Assembly (NCBI RefSeq): GCF_001652275.1
Contig: NZ_LVZK01000003.1
Span: 62,001-126,000, forward strand
Direction of reading: 5' to 3'
DNA: 64,000 nucleotides
Source: Peptidiphaga gingivicola
GTDB lineage: Bacteria; Actinomycetota; Actinomycetes; Actinomycetales; Actinomycetaceae
A program made the translations under genes and the position numbers. Of the stretch, positions 35,690 to 43,986 are shown in pieces. Each line of letters opens with the position of its first letter. The stretch's first letter is position 1. The notes under the pieces are model-generated. The model was not told the origin of the DNA. It searched no databases and was given only the letters and a program-made list of their open reading frames with translations.

Positions 35690-37459
35690 ATGTCTGAACC
35701 GATTAAGATGCCCGCGCTGGGCGAGTCTGTCTCCAGCGGCACGGTCACCACGTGGCTCAAGCAGGTCGGCGAGGCGGTCGAGGTGGACGAAGCCGTCCTC
35801 GAAGTCTCCACCGACAAGGTCGACACCGAGGTCCCGGCCCCCGCCTCCGGGGTGCTCGAGCAGATCCTCGTGGGCGAAGACGAAGAGGTCGACGTCGGCA
35901 CGGTCCTCGGCTACATCGGCGACGGCTCGGGCGCCGCTGCGCCCACGGAGACGGCTCCGGTTGAAACGCCCGCCCCCGCAGCCCCGGCTCCCGAGCTCCA
36001 GGCTCCGGTCGAACCGGCGGCAGGCGGCGACGCGGCTCCGCCGTCCTCGTCCGGCGCCCCCGCCGCAGGCGTCGAAGTCCGCATGCCTGCACTCGGCGAG
36101 TCCGTCGCCGAAGGCACTGTCACCACTTGGCTCAAGCAGGTCGGCGAGGCAGTCGAAGCCGACGAACCGCTTCTGGAAGTCTCCACCGACAAGGTCGACA
36201 CCGAGGTCCCCGCACCGGCTTCCGGCGTGCTTCTCTCCATCGCCGTGGGCGAGGACGAGACCGTCGCAGTGGGAACCGTCCTCGCCCTGATCGGCGACGC
36301 CTCCGCGGCGCCGGCCGCCGCTCCCGCGCAGCCGGCCCCAGCCGTCGCGGCGCCGACTCCCCCGCCCGCGCCTCAAACGCCTCCTGCTGCGGCCGCGCCT
36401 GCCAAGCCCGTCCAGCCCGCAGCTCCGGCGTCGAACACGCCGGGCGCCGCCGATTCCCCGGCCAAGCGCGCGGCCTCGCCGAAGCACGCCGCTTCGGCCG
36501 TCGCAGCCGCCGGAGAGGCCTCGGGCTACGTCACGCCCATCGTCCGGAAGTATGCCAAGGAAAAGGGAATCGACCTCGCCGAGGTCACGGGCACCGGCGT
36601 CGGCGGACGCATCAGGAGGCAGGACATCGACGCCCTCGTTGAGGCGAAGAGACAGGCTGAGGAGGCTCAAAGGCAGGCCGCAGCCGCGAAGGCCCCGGCT
36701 TCCGCGGCGTCCTCGGGCAAGCCCTCGGCCGAGGCAGAGCAGCTGCGCGGCACCACCCAGAAGATGAGCCGCCTGCGCCAGGTCATCTCCGAGCGCATGG
36801 TCGACTCCCTCAAGGTCTCCGCCCAGCTGACCACGGTCATCGAAGCGGACGTCACCCGCATCGTCGCCCTCCGCGGCGCGAAGAAGGAGGAGTTCCAGGC
36901 GAAGACGGGGGCGAAGCTGACGTTCCTTCCCTTCTTCGTCAAGGCCGCCGTCGACGCGCTCAAGTCGCACCCGAAGATCAATGCGTCGATCGAGGGCAAA
37001 AAGGTGCACTACTGGGACCACGAGCACATCGGCATCGCCGTCGACGCCCCCAAGGGCCTCATGGTTCCGGTCATCAGAAACGCAGGCGACCTCAACATCA
37101 CGGGCATCGCCAAGTCGATTGCCGACCTTGCCTCCCGCACCCGCGGCGGGAAGATCGGGCCAGACGAGCTTTCCGGCTCCACCTTCACGATCACCAACAC
37201 GGGTTCGGCCGGCGCGCTGTTCGACACCCCGATCATCAACCAGCCCGAGGTGGCGATCCTCGGCGTCGGCACGATCGTCAAGCGCCCCGCGGTGATCAAG
37301 GACGCGGACGGCAACGAGGCGATCGGCATTCGCTCCTTCGTCTACCTTGCGCTGAGCTACGACCATCGCCTGGTCGACGGCGCCGACGCCGGACGTTACC
37401 TCTCCGACTTGAAGAAGCGACTCGAGTCGGGCGATTTTGAGGGCGATCTGGGAATCTGA
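35690..37459 (+). CDS. sucB: Dihydrolipoamide acyltransferase (E2) with two lipoyl domains
   Basis: Core of a 2-oxo acid dehydrogenase complex, 589 residues. Two near-identical lipoyl domains (lipoyl Lys in EVSTDKVDTEV at ~43 and ~172) are joined by Ala/Pro/Glu linkers. A peripheral-subunit-binding domain follows (YVTPIVRKYAKEKGIDLAEVTGTG), then a catalytic domain with SYDHRLVDGADAGRYL (catalytic His). In actinobacteria this E2 is often shared between pyruvate and 2-oxoglutarate dehydrogenases. With aceE in the same window and no sucA, a pyruvate role is plausible, so the symbol is tentative (dlaT is equally apt). Followed by a strong hairpin. Confidence 0.9.
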   Translation: MSEPIKMPALGESVSSGTVTTWLKQVGEAVEVDEAVLEVSTDKVDTEVPAPASGVLEQILVGEDEEVDVGTVLGYIGDGSGAAAPTETAPVETPAPAAPAPELQAPVEPAAGGDAAPPSSSGAPAAGVEVRMPALGESVAEGTVTTWLKQVGEAVEADEPLLEVSTDKVDTEVPAPASGVLLSIAVGEDETVAVGTVLALIGDASAAPAAAPAQPAPAVAAPTPPPAPQTPPAAAAPAKPVQPAAPASNTPGAADSPAKRAASPKHAASAVAAAGEASGYVTPIVRKYAKEKGIDLAEVTGTGVGGRIRRQDIDALVEAKRQAEEAQRQAAAAKAPASAASSGKPSAEAEQLRGTTQKMSRLRQVISERMVDSLKVSAQLTTVIEADVTRIVALRGAKKEEFQAKTGAKLTFLPFFVKAAVDALKSHPKINASIEGKKVHYWDHEHIGIAVDAPKGLMVPVIRNAGDLNITGIAKSIADLASRTRGGKIGPDELSGSTFTITNTGSAGALFDTPIINQPEVAILGVGTIVKRPAVIKDADGNEAIGIRSFVYLALSYDHRLVDGADAGRYLSDLKKRLESGDFEGDLGI

Positions 37460-37522
37460 GTTTCCCCTCGGTTTCGGATCCGAGCTCGAACGAGCCGATC
37501 CCGCCGCGGACCGGTCGATTTT

Positions 37523-37568
37523 GCCCGCAGGGCGCCACGAACCGAAAGGCTCGGCACGCCCTGCGGGC
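37523..37568 (+). terminator. Hairpin terminator of the lpdA-E2 operon
   Basis: 12-bp stem GCCCGCAGGGCG/CGCCCTGCGGGC with a 22-base loop, followed by TTTCG. About 65 bases after the stop. Confidence 0.7.
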
Positions 37569-37907
37569 TTTCGCATGTCTGCGCGGCGACCCGCCCTTCG
37601 CAAGGGCAGCCGCAGCCGAGCACTCTGCAACGTCGCGCAAACGCAAAGGCCTGTCCACGGCTTTCCAAAGCGAACATCAAGGATTGCGCGGCCCCGCCGA
37701 CCACCCGTCCGTCGTCGTGAACTCCTCCTGAACCGTCCTCACCCTCCACGTGCGCGCATCGACCGCCTCTACGCCCAGCAGCTTGGGCCGCAGCGTCGCA
37801 ACTTCGCCGCCGTGACGTCGAAACACCGCCCGGTCGCAGCGTCAAGCGGAGTCCTCCGCCGAATGACAACGCCAACGCTCGCTTCATAAGCCCATGAGAG
37901 CACAAAC

Positions 37908-37972
37908 GCGAGAGCACACGCGCCGTTCCCACAGACCCCCGCGAGAGCACACGCGCCGTTCCCACAGACCCC
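37908..37972. repeat. Two tandem copies of a 33-bp unit
   Basis: GCGAGAGCACACGCGCCGTT... at 37908-37939 and 37941-37972. A partial, diverged copy (GAGAGCACAAACGC) lies just before. No stop codon is involved here. Confidence 0.9.
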
Positions 37973-37978
37973 ATCACA

Positions 37979-38007
37979 TTGGCCCGCGCGGCAGTATCCA
38001 CTAGAAT
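37979..38007 (+). promoter_or_regulatory. Candidate promoter of the DUF4191 gene
   Basis: TTGGCC (37979-37984), 17 bases, TAGAAT (38002-38007). The leader is about 20 bases and carries GGAGGA before ATG 38033. Confidence 0.55.
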
Positions 38008-38032
38008 CTGGGTGTTCGGAGGAAGGACTGAC

Positions 38033-38731
38033 ATGGCCAAGGACAAGAACGGCAAAAAGCCCAAAAAGCAACGCTGGTACAAGGTCATCGGCGAGGCATA
38101 CAAGATCACCAAACGCTCCTACCCGTGGGTGGGCTGGGCGCTCCTCGGCGCCGCCGCCCTGGGATTGCTCGTCGGCATCGTCCTCACAATCGTCCTAGGC
38201 GGCTTCTTCTGGATCGTCTTCGGCGTCATGCTCGCCTTCATCCTGCCGATGATCACCCTCGTGCGGCTCGTGCGGCGGGCGAGCTACGGCCAAATCGACG
38301 GAATGCCGGGAGCCGTCTCCGCGGTGCTCGACAACATCGGGCGCGGCTGGAACGTCACCACGGAACCCGTCCGATTCAACGCCCGCACCCAAGACCTCCT
38401 CTTCAGGGCGGTCGGCCGAGCCGGAATTGTCCTCGTCACCGAAGGCCCCACGCAGCGCGTGCGCAACCTCGTCGCCGAGGAGAAGCGCGCCCTCAAGCGC
38501 GTCGCCCCCAACACTCCCATTCACGTCATCAACGTCGGCAACGACGACGATCAGACAAAACTCATGGCTCTGGAGAAGGAGATGCGCAAGTTCCCCAAGG
38601 CCATCACCAGCCAGGAAGTCGCTGCGCTCTCCAACCGCCTGGACGCCCTGAACTCAAAGGCCCTTCCCATCCCGAAGGGCATCGACCCCGCCAAGGCCCG
38701 CGCCAACCGCCGCGCTCTGCGAGGAAACTGA
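38033..38731 (+). CDS. DUF4191 membrane protein (Rv2219-like)
   Basis: A 232-residue actinobacterial protein of unknown function. It has a Lys-rich start (MAKDKNGKKPKKQRWYKV) and two membrane segments ([23 protein letters not shown] and FFWIVFGVMLAFILPMITLV). A conserved cytoplasmic domain follows: VRRASYGQIDGMPGAVSAVLDNI, FRAVGRAGIVLVTEGP, NDDDQTKLMALEKEMRKFPKAIT. Position just before glnA1 is conserved in actinobacteria. ATG 38033 follows GGAGGAAGGAC. No enzymatic motif. Confidence 0.87.
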   Translation: MAKDKNGKKPKKQRWYKVIGEAYKITKRSYPWVGWALLGAAALGLLVGIVLTIVLGGFFWIVFGVMLAFILPMITLVRLVRRASYGQIDGMPGAVSAVLDNIGRGWNVTTEPVRFNARTQDLLFRAVGRAGIVLVTEGPTQRVRNLVAEEKRALKRVAPNTPIHVINVGNDDDQTKLMALEKEMRKFPKAITSQEVAALSNRLDALNSKALPIPKGIDPAKARANRRALRGN

Positions 38732-38826
38732 CACGGGCCGACTCGCCTCGCGAAGCAGCCGCCCCGACAAGTCGAGCCAACCGTGGATCGCGCAAGAAAC
38801 AGACGGCCAAACGCCAAGCATGGTCG

Positions 38827-38885
38827 GTCACACCCCTGGAACACATGCAGCGAAGCTCCAGACAGCCGGGTAACATGCAAGTGTT
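38827..38885. promoter_or_regulatory. Possible GlnR-like boxes upstream of glnA1
   Basis: GTCAC, six bases, GGAAC at 38827-38842, close to the actinobacterial GlnR half-site pattern gTnAC-n6-GaAAC. A weaker GTAAC, six bases, GTGTT lies at 38870-38885, 43 bases on (about four helical turns). Motif similarity only. Confidence 0.25.
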
Positions 38886-38961
38886 CGAGGCATTCCGCCC
38901 GCGTGTGCGACGTCGGCGGACTCCCCATCGCCTCACAGACGAAGAGCATTAAGGAGTGACC

Positions 38962-40386
38962 GTGTTCTCAACCGCGGAAGAAGCCATCGCCTACACTCGA
39001 GAGGAAGGAGTCAAGTTCATCGACGTCAGGTTCTGCGACCTGCCCGGCGTCATGCAGCACTTCTCCATTCCCGTGGACGCCTTCAAAGACGACGTCTTCA
39101 CCGAGGGCCTCATGTTCGACGGTTCGTCGATCCGAGGATTCCAGGCCATCCACGAGTCGGACATGAAGCTCGTTCCCGATGTGACATCGGCATACGTCGA
39201 TCCGTTCCGCATCGAAAAGACCCTGGTCATGAATTTTTCCATCGTCGACCCTTTCACGGGCGAGCCTTATCCCCGCGATCCGCGGAACATCGCCCGCCGC
39301 GCCGAGGAGTATCTGCACTCGACGGGCATCGCAGACACGGTTTACTTCGGCGCCGAGGCGGAGTTTTACGTCTTCGACGACATCCGCTTCGACTCACAGG
39401 TCAATTCCTCCTTTTACGCCATCGACTCCGAGGCCGGATGGTGGAACACCGGCCGGGACGAAGCGGGGGCCAACCTCGGATACAAGACGCGGCTCAAAGG
39501 AGGCTACTTCCCCGTTTCACCGAACGATCACTTCTGCGATTTGCGAGACGCGATGTCGGTTCGCCTCGCCGACGTCGGCCTGGAAGTCGAACGCGCGCAC
39601 CACGAAGTTGGCACCGGCGGACAGCAAGAGATCAACTACACCTTCAGCACGCTTCTCGCCGCAGCCGACGACCTCATGAAGTTCAAGTACATCATCAAGA
39701 ACACGGCATTCGAACACGGCAAATCGGCGACTTTCATGCCCAAGCCCCTTTTCGGCGACAACGGCTCCGGCATGCACTGCCATCAGTCACTGTGGAAGAA
39801 CGGCGTTCCGCTTTTCGCGGACGAGAGGGGCTACGGAGGCCTGTCGGACATGGCGCGCTGGTACATCGGGGGACTCCTCGAGCACGCCCCTTCGCTCCTC
39901 GCCTTCACAAATCCTTCGATCAACTCTTTCCACAGGCTCGTTCCCGGCTTTGAGGCGCCGGTGAACCTCGTCTACTCGGCCCGCAACCGCTCGGCCTGCA
40001 TCCGCATCCCCGTCACAGGCTCGTCCGCAAAGGCGAAAAGGGTCGAGTATCGGGTGCCGGACCCCTCCGCCAATCCCTACCTCGCTTTTGCCGCGCAGCT
40101 CATGGCGGGCGTCGACGGCATCAAGAATCGCACGGAGCCGGCCGAGCCGATCGACAAGGACCTTTACGAGCTCCCGCCCGAGGAGCACGCACTGATCGAC
40201 CAGCTGCCGGAGTCTTTCGAGGACGCGCTTCGCGCGCTCGAGGCGGACCACGACTATCTCCTCGAGGGCGACGTCTTCACCGAGGACCTCATCCGCACGT
40301 GGATCGACTACAAGACCGCCAACGAGATAGCTCCTGTGCGCCAGCGCCCCCACCCTTACGAATTCGCTCTCTACTACGACATCTAG
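38962..40386 (+). CDS. glnA1: Glutamine synthetase type I
   Basis: ATP-dependent ligation of ammonia to glutamate, 474 residues (dodecameric GSI-beta type). Motifs are [21 protein letters not shown] (metal Glu), [25 protein letters not shown], and the adenylylation-site segment [11 protein letters not shown] whose Tyr is the expected GlnE target. I chose GTG 38962 because AAGGAG (38951-38956) lies five bases upstream. The in-frame GTG at 38956 would overlap that ribosome-binding site. glnE and glnA2 lie 4-10 kb downstream on the other strand, with a transporter operon in between. Confidence 0.96.
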   Translation: MFSTAEEAIAYTREEGVKFIDVRFCDLPGVMQHFSIPVDAFKDDVFTEGLMFDGSSIRGFQAIHESDMKLVPDVTSAYVDPFRIEKTLVMNFSIVDPFTGEPYPRDPRNIARRAEEYLHSTGIADTVYFGAEAEFYVFDDIRFDSQVNSSFYAIDSEAGWWNTGRDEAGANLGYKTRLKGGYFPVSPNDHFCDLRDAMSVRLADVGLEVERAHHEVGTGGQQEINYTFSTLLAAADDLMKFKYIIKNTAFEHGKSATFMPKPLFGDNGSGMHCHQSLWKNGVPLFADERGYGGLSDMARWYIGGLLEHAPSLLAFTNPSINSFHRLVPGFEAPVNLVYSARNRSACIRIPVTGSSAKAKRVEYRVPDPSANPYLAFAAQLMAGVDGIKNRTEPAEPIDKDLYELPPEEHALIDQLPESFEDALRALEADHDYLLEGDVFTEDLIRTWIDYKTANEIAPVRQRPHPYEFALYYDI

Positions 40387-40700
40387 AAGCGCAGCGCCCC
40401 GCTCGGCGGTCGGCTTAGATGCCGGGCCCGGCGGACGGCGAGACGTTCGAGCGGCAACTCGGCAACGGAGCGGCGCCGCGTGCCCGGCCCGGCGGGCGGC
40501 GGAGAGCTGATCGGCTTTATTCGCGGCGTCGTCCGTTTGGCCAGGCCCTGCGGGGCGGGCCGACGTCGTCGCGGCCTCATCCGTCCAGACTTCCAGGCAG
40601 AGGGCTGGATCCGGCGCCGTTCGTCGAACGATTGCGCTCGTAAACAACATCGTGCTCGTAAATGACCAGGTGCCCCCGTTTCCAATGGCGCCCTCCAGGG

Positions 40701-40841
40701 ACAAGCCTGACATCGCGGCCCGAAAAGGCATCCGGGGTCCATGAAAGCCCCTCCTCGAGCCAAGAAAAGTACCCGGATCGCATGAGAAGCGGCCTGCGAT
40801 CAATGAAAAACACCCAAAATCCATAAAAGCTTCCCATAAAA
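40701..40841. repeat. Phased A-tracts, ~20.5-bp period
   Basis: Short A-runs begin near 40701 (ACAAG), 40721 (CGAAAA), 40741 (ATGAAA), 40762 (AAGAAAA), 40782 (ATGAGAA), 40803 (ATGAAAAA), 40823 (ATAAAA) and 40836 (ATAAAA). Spacing is 20-21 bp except the last. The flanks of each run share a loose CC/GC-ATGAAAA-GC pattern, so it may be a decayed 20-bp tandem repeat. Confidence 0.6.
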
Positions 40842-40859
40842 CGCCAGGGCTCTCCGTCC

Positions 40860-40939
40860 TGCCGCCTCCTAACGGACTTTGCTGCCTCCCACCGGACTCT
40901 GCCGCCTCCTAACGGACTTTGCTGCCTCCCACCGGACTC
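40860..40939. repeat. 40-bp unit twice (four related 20-bp half-units)
   Basis: Exact 40-bp copies at 40860-40899 and 40900-40939. Each is built of TGCCGCCTCCTAACGGACTT plus TGCTGCCTCCCACCGGACTC, which are themselves related. Confidence 0.95.
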
Positions 40940-40969
40940 CCCGCTGCCTTATAACGTCCGCCACACTTC

Positions 40970-40998
40970 TTGCATAACTATTAGCATTTATTTATAGT
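40970..40998 (+). promoter_or_regulatory. Promoter of the amino acid transporter operon
   Basis: TTGCAT (40970-40975), 17 bases, TATAGT (40993-40998). Close to the sigma-70 consensus in an AT-rich patch, about 50 bases before ATG 41047. Confidence 0.7.
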
Positions 40999-41001
40999 TA
41001 T
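40974..41001. promoter_or_regulatory. 28-bp dyad overlapping the transporter promoter
   Basis: ATAACTAT, twelve bases, ATAGTTAT. The arms cover the end of the -35 and most of the -10, as expected for a repressor operator. Regulator unknown. Confidence 0.45.
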
Positions 41002-41046
41002 TTATTGATAAGTCAAAACACGCAAGCCCTGAAGTCTGGAGTGTCC

Positions 41047-41937
41047 ATGCTGAGAAAGACCCGCGTCGTCGCCGTCGCGTGCGCGTGCATGCTTGCACTT
41101 GCGTCCTGCGGTTCGGCCGACGACGCCGTCCGTGACTACAACCAGTCCGACATAGCGGTTTTCGACGCCTCATCAGTGCGCGCCGACCCCAAGATCGCCG
41201 CAATGGTTCCTCGGGCCGCAAAAGCCGATGGGAAGCTGACGATCGGGTCGAACCTCTATTACGCCCCCGCGGATTTCAAGCAGGGAGAGACGCCGGTCGG
41301 CTACGAAATGGACGTCATGAGAGCCGTCGCCGCGCGAATGGGGCTCGACTTGGAGATCCAAGAGTCCAGTTTCGATTCGATTCTCCCCCGAATTCCCAAA
41401 CGTTACGAAGCGGGAGCCTCGGCCTTCACGATCACCAACGAGCGAACTGCGAACTTCAACATGATCCAGTACTACGAGGTGGGCACCTCTTGGGCGGTGG
41501 CGGCCGGCAACCCCTCGAAGTTCACGCCCGGGTCGATATGCGGGCGGACGATCGGCGTCCAAACGGGCACTCTCCAAGACGAGGCCGTCGCCAAAACAGC
41601 GAAGAAATGCCATAAACAACCGACGATACAGCGATATGACGCCCAAGAGAACGTCACCCTGGCGCTGAGCGGAGGGAAAATCGAAGCCATGACCGCCGAC
41701 TCCTCGGTGATCAACTACGCCATCCACAGAGCCAAGGGCGCATTGGAAGCCGCCGGGCCGATCATGGAGAAGGCGCCGCAAGGAATCGTCGTCTCAAAAG
41801 ACAACCCTGCTCTGACGGCAGCCATTCAAGCGTCCCTGCAGTCCCTCATGGACGACGGAACGCTCAAAAAGATCTTCAAGTCCTGGAACATCGACGAGAA
41901 CATCGCCTCCAAGGCGCTCCTCAATCCGAAGGTGTGA
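41047..41937 (+). CDS. Polar amino acid ABC transporter, substrate-binding lipoprotein
   Basis: A 296-residue family 3 solute-binding protein. The signal peptide ends in LALASCGS (lipidated Cys21). Mature features are LTIGSNLYYAPADFKQ, GYEMDVMRAVAARMGLDLEI, ASAFTITNERTANFNMIQYYEVG, CGRTIGVQTGTLQDE, and a C-terminal LMDDGTLKKIFKSWNI. It captures an amino acid outside the membrane for the permease/ATPase encoded next. ATG 41047 follows GGAG. The location inside the glnA1-glnE-glnA2 block suggests glutamine or glutamate as ligand, which is inference. Confidence 0.88.
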   Translation: MLRKTRVVAVACACMLALASCGSADDAVRDYNQSDIAVFDASSVRADPKIAAMVPRAAKADGKLTIGSNLYYAPADFKQGETPVGYEMDVMRAVAARMGLDLEIQESSFDSILPRIPKRYEAGASAFTITNERTANFNMIQYYEVGTSWAVAAGNPSKFTPGSICGRTIGVQTGTLQDEAVAKTAKKCHKQPTIQRYDAQENVTLALSGGKIEAMTADSSVINYAIHRAKGALEAAGPIMEKAPQGIVVSKDNPALTAAIQASLQSLMDDGTLKKIFKSWNIDENIASKALLNPKV

Positions 41938-41938
41938 C

Positions 41939-43057
41939 ATGAATTCGAACACTGCAAACAAGCCTGCCGAGCAAAACGGCAACGAGCAAAAAGGCAAGGC
42001 TCCAGAGGCGAAACAAACCAAGGGAATCAAACCACTTGGATCCGCCCGCCCCGCCAAAGAAGCGGAATCCGCTGCCCGACAGGCTAAAAAGGGCGGTCAG
42101 CAGGCCGAAGAGCAGCCTCAGCTCATCCGCGCAATCCCCGTTCCGCACTACGGCCGGTGGCTGGCTGCCGCCATCCTCGCCCTCCTGGCCGCGATGGGCA
42201 TTCACAGCGTCGCCACGAACAAGAACTTCCACTGGGAGCTCATATGGAAGACGCTCTTCACGGTGGAGATCTTTCGGGCAATCGGCTGGACGCTCATTCT
42301 GACGGTTGCATCCATGGCCATCGGCATCGTCCTGGCGATCCTGATGGCGATTATGCGGCGCTCGGACAACCCGATCATGCGGGCGGTCGCCACATTTTAC
42401 ATTTGGTTCTTCCGCGGGACGCCGGTCTACACGCAGTTAATCTTCTGGGGGCTCATAGGCGTTCTCTACCCTCGTCTGAGCTTTGGCGTGCCCTTCGGCG
42501 AGGAGTTCTTCAGCTTCCGCACCTACGACCTGTTCACGGCAGCGGTTTCGGCGATCGTCGGGCTGGGCCTGAATGAAGGCGCATATCTTTCCGAGATCAT
42601 CAGATCGGGCCTCAACTCCGTCGACAAAGGCCAAGAAGAGGCCGCTCAGGCACTGGGAATGAGCCCCCGGCAAATTCTCTATCGGATCATCATCCCCCAG
42701 GCTATGCGAGTCATCGTTCCACCCACCGGCAACGAAACGATCTCGATGCTCAAGACGACCTCCCTCGTCACCGCCGTTCCCTTCACCTTCGAGCTGACGA
42801 AAGTGGCGACGGACTACGGCTCGCAGACGCTCCTGCCGATTCCATTCCTCGTCGTCGCCGCGATCTGGTACCTAGTCATCACGTCAGTGCTCATGATCGG
42901 CCAGGCACGCCTGGAGGCATACTACGGAAAGGGATCGACGAATTCGACGTCGCGCGCATCCCGGCGGCGCAAGCGCAAGCGGAACGAGTCTAGGCAAGAG
43001 GCGATCAACGCCGCCCACACGACGCCGGGCGGCAACTCGGGCCAATGGACACCCTAG
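41939..43057 (+). CDS. Polar amino acid ABC transporter permease with extended termini
   Basis: A 372-residue HisM/GlnP-type permease. The core has about five membrane segments starting at WLAAAILALLAAMGIHSVA, the FRAIGWTLILTVASMAIGIVLAI start of the family domain, YIWFFRGTPVYTQLIFW, and the coupling loop EEAAQALGMSPRQILYRIIIPQAM. Unusual are the ~62-residue Lys/Glu/Gln/Ala-rich N-terminal extension and a ~50-residue basic C-terminal tail (RASRRRKRKRNESRQ). Most homologues are 220-280 residues. ATG 41939 is one base after the binding-protein stop. Confidence 0.88.
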   Translation: MNSNTANKPAEQNGNEQKGKAPEAKQTKGIKPLGSARPAKEAESAARQAKKGGQQAEEQPQLIRAIPVPHYGRWLAAAILALLAAMGIHSVATNKNFHWELIWKTLFTVEIFRAIGWTLILTVASMAIGIVLAILMAIMRRSDNPIMRAVATFYIWFFRGTPVYTQLIFWGLIGVLYPRLSFGVPFGEEFFSFRTYDLFTAAVSAIVGLGLNEGAYLSEIIRSGLNSVDKGQEEAAQALGMSPRQILYRIIIPQAMRVIVPPTGNETISMLKTTSLVTAVPFTFELTKVATDYGSQTLLPIPFLVVAAIWYLVITSVLMIGQARLEAYYGKGSTNSTSRASRRRKRKRNESRQEAINAAHTTPGGNSGQWTP

Positions 43058-43066
43058 GAGAAACAC

Positions 43067-43840
43067 ATGGCAATGGTTGAGATACAAGACGTCCACAAAT
43101 TCTTCGGCGAGCTGCACGTCCTCAAGGGAGTGTCGCTCGAAGTCGAGGCGGGCGAGGTTTGCACGATCCTCGGACCGTCCGGTTCGGGGAAGTCGACGCT
43201 ATTGCGATGCGTCAACGTTCTGGAGGAGATTCAGGCGGGCTCGATACACGTGGACGGCATACTCATGGGGTACGGCCAGGATGCCGAAGGGCGCCTGTAC
43301 GAGCTGCGTCCCAAGGAACTCGCGGCCCAACGCGCGCCGATCGGCATGGTCTTCCAGAGATTCAATCTCTTTCCGCATATGACGGCGCTCGAGAACGTCG
43401 TCGAAGCGCCGATCAAGGTCAAGGGGGCGAACAAGAGCAAAGCCAAAGCCAAGGCGAGCGAGCTCCTCGAGCGGGTGGGGCTGGCGGAGAGGGCCGACCA
43501 TTATCCGGCCCAGCTTTCAGGCGGACAGGCGCAGCGGGTCGCCATCGCCCGCGCTCTGGCGATGGAACCGGACCTCATGCTTTTCGACGAGCCCACATCC
43601 GCGCTGGACCCGGAGCTGGTCGGCGAGGTTCTCGCCGTCATGCAGGATTTGGCTGCTTCGGGTATGACGATGCTGGTCGTGACCCACGAGATGGGCTTCG
43701 CCCGCGAAGTGTCCGACACCGTCGTCTTCATGGACCAGGGAAGCATCGTCGAGAGCGGCTCCCCGGAGGACGTCCTCGTCAACCCAAGCAACCAGCGCAC
43801 CCGCGACTTCCTTGACAAGGTCCTGAGCCACGACTCGTGA
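43067..43840 (+). CDS. Polar amino acid ABC transporter ATPase
   Basis: A 257-residue ATP-binding subunit, GlnQ/HisP type. Walker A is [14 protein letters not shown], the Q-loop is [13 protein letters not shown], the signature is [15 protein letters not shown], Walker B is [12 protein letters not shown], and the switch His is in [13 protein letters not shown] short insertion ([21 protein letters not shown]) precedes the Q-loop. ATG 43067 follows AGGAG. Third gene of the operon; no terminator is evident in the 145 bases after it. Confidence 0.95.
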   Translation: MAMVEIQDVHKFFGELHVLKGVSLEVEAGEVCTILGPSGSGKSTLLRCVNVLEEIQAGSIHVDGILMGYGQDAEGRLYELRPKELAAQRAPIGMVFQRFNLFPHMTALENVVEAPIKVKGANKSKAKAKASELLERVGLAERADHYPAQLSGGQAQRVAIARALAMEPDLMLFDEPTSALDPELVGEVLAVMQDLAASGMTMLVVTHEMGFAREVSDTVVFMDQGSIVESGSPEDVLVNPSNQRTRDFLDKVLSHDS

Positions 43841-43986
43841 GGCACGCCATGGCCGAGGACCCTCAAGGCCGAACGGCAAGCAGTCGCAGACGGCCGCACT
43901 CTACAGCGCGCCGCCCGGGTTTCCTGAACGCGGCGTCAACGGCCGCATGTCGCCGACGTGCTTCGAAAACGCCCGAGCGCCCCCGC

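Larger units (their letters stand above)
37460..38032. other. Gene-free stretch after the lpdA-E2 operon
   Basis: About 570 bases. It contains a terminator hairpin, a 33-bp duplicated unit and the DUF4191 promoter (all listed). Open frames crossing it are antisense artefacts of GC-rich DNA. No gene is supported. Confidence 0.5.
40387..41046. other. 660-base regulatory gap before the amino acid transporter
   Basis: No gene is supported. It holds phased A-tracts (40701-40841), a 4x20-bp tandem repeat (40860-40939), and a promoter overlapped by a 28-bp dyad (40970-41001). GC-rich at the left, markedly AT-rich at 40965-41030. Confidence 0.6.

Noticed and set aside
40577-40837. 86-codon open frame on the minus strand in the glnA1-transporter gap
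   Set aside because: It overlaps the phased A-tract/20-bp repeat region, has atypical codon use and no recognisable ribosome-binding site or family.
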